Positions 63,727-64,000 of a stretch of 64,000 nt of DNA are shown here, piece after piece (positions within the stretch are counted from its first letter, which is position 1; the number at the start of each line of letters is the position of its first letter). The DNA lies in the NCBI GenBank assembly GCA_028819565.1, contig JAPPLD010000006.1, positions 73,299 to 137,298 on the forward strand, read 5' to 3'. The notes beneath the pieces were generated by a model. That model ran no database searches. It was not told the origin of the DNA and saw only the letters and a program-made list of their open reading frames with translations. The position numbers were made by a program, and so were the translations under genes. This DNA is from Gammaproteobacteria bacterium (GTDB lineage Bacteria > Pseudomonadota > Gammaproteobacteria > Poriferisulfidales > Poriferisulfidaceae).

Positions 63727-64000
63727 TTAGATAGGCTGGAGTTTAATCCGAAGTGCTTTTTCAAAATCCTTGCGTTTTACAGTTTGTGCGGCTAACAATT
63801 TTTTATTTGATTCTTCTAGGGACAATACTTCCCAGTGTGCCGCTTCAAGTTGATAGTTTTCAGAAATCTCTGGTACTAGCCAGATAATATCTCCTTCATT
63901 TAAATCATGAGAAGGTTCATGACTTGAACCTCCAATTGCTTCAAAAAAGGGCATATCTACAGCGACAGCCAATTTAGTGCCCCAGCGGCGGAGAGTAGGT
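63727..64000 (-). CDS. hypothetical protein, truncated by the window edge
   Basis: The minus-strand frame from the stop at 63727 is open to the right edge, about 90 codons visible. The end reads VLSLEESNKKLLAAQTVKRKDFEKALRIKLQPI, and upstream are TLRRWGTKLAVAV and GDIIWLVPE. TLRRWGTKLAVAV resembles the first strand of AbrB/MazE-type antitoxins, but the context is too short to say more. If translation starts inside the window, TTG 63972 would give 81 residues. Confidence 0.4.
   Translation of the reverse strand, partial: PTLRRWGTKLAVAVDMPFFEAIGGSSHEPSHDLNEGDIIWLVPEISENYQLEAAHWEVLSLEESNKKLLAAQTVKRKDFEKALRIKLQPI

Overview
This window looks like chromosome from a gammaproteobacterium. Housekeeping blocks keep the gammaproteobacterial order: miaB-phoH-ybeY-ybeX-lnt, mrdA-rodA-mltB-rlpA-dacA-dat-lipB-lipA, csiV-mfd, ftsK-lolA-rarA, and the tRNA array Gly(GCC)-Cys(GCA)-Leu(UAA). 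Three features suggest a C1- and sulfur-using metabolism: a three-gene block of the methanofuran/tetrahydromethanopterin cofactor type (4358-7091), isocitrate lyase beside isocitrate dehydrogenase (30834-33520), and a flavocytochrome c sulfide dehydrogenase pair (59030-61013). The species is not identifiable from this window alone.

Layout. 1-4330: tRNA modification, ribosome maturation and lipoprotein acylation, plus strand. 4358-7091: C1-cofactor block, minus strand. 7142-7754: higBA toxin-antitoxin with a promoter and embedded palindromic operator. 7869-15033: recJ, nadD, rsfS, maf and a large YhdP-like envelope protein, meeting rne head-on (15035-17062). 17662-20238: a cysteine-cluster protein, a phosphodiesterase and cfa. 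20306-28856: elongasome and lipoate genes on the minus strand, ending in an unlisted 33-residue membrane peptide. 28859-33520: HtrA-type protease, tRNA-Ser, a DUF1820 protein, icd, aceA. 33752-36799: single-polypeptide restriction-modification enzyme. 36860-37427: tRNA operon whose tRNA-Leu(UAA) is interrupted by a 216-nt group I intron. 37522-44008: MotA/ExbB-like channel plus a coiled-coil partner, followed by a Gld-type ABC cassette. 44375-49898: small zinc-ribbon protein, trxB, ftsK, lolA, rarA. 49943-52501: rhodanese, then a tnpB element with terminal inverted repeats and 8-bp direct repeats inserted exactly at the start codon of a vapBC module. 52626-58970: nagZ, mscS, csiV, mfd. 59030-61013: fccAB. 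From about 61080 the DNA becomes AT-rich and carries unfamiliar genes: a two-segment membrane protein, an AlbA_2/Schlafen-type gene broken at an A9 run, and an edge-truncated reading frame.

The strongest candidates for something unusual are, in order: the group I intron in the leuZ-like tRNA gene at the position used in cyanobacteria; the TnpB element bounded by 23-bp inverted repeats and an 8-bp target duplication, a boundary type not expected for IS200/IS605 elements, which cuts vapBC from its promoter; and the putative ion-channel/coiled-coil pair next to the Gld-type ABC cassette. No CRISPR array, rRNA or prophage was seen.
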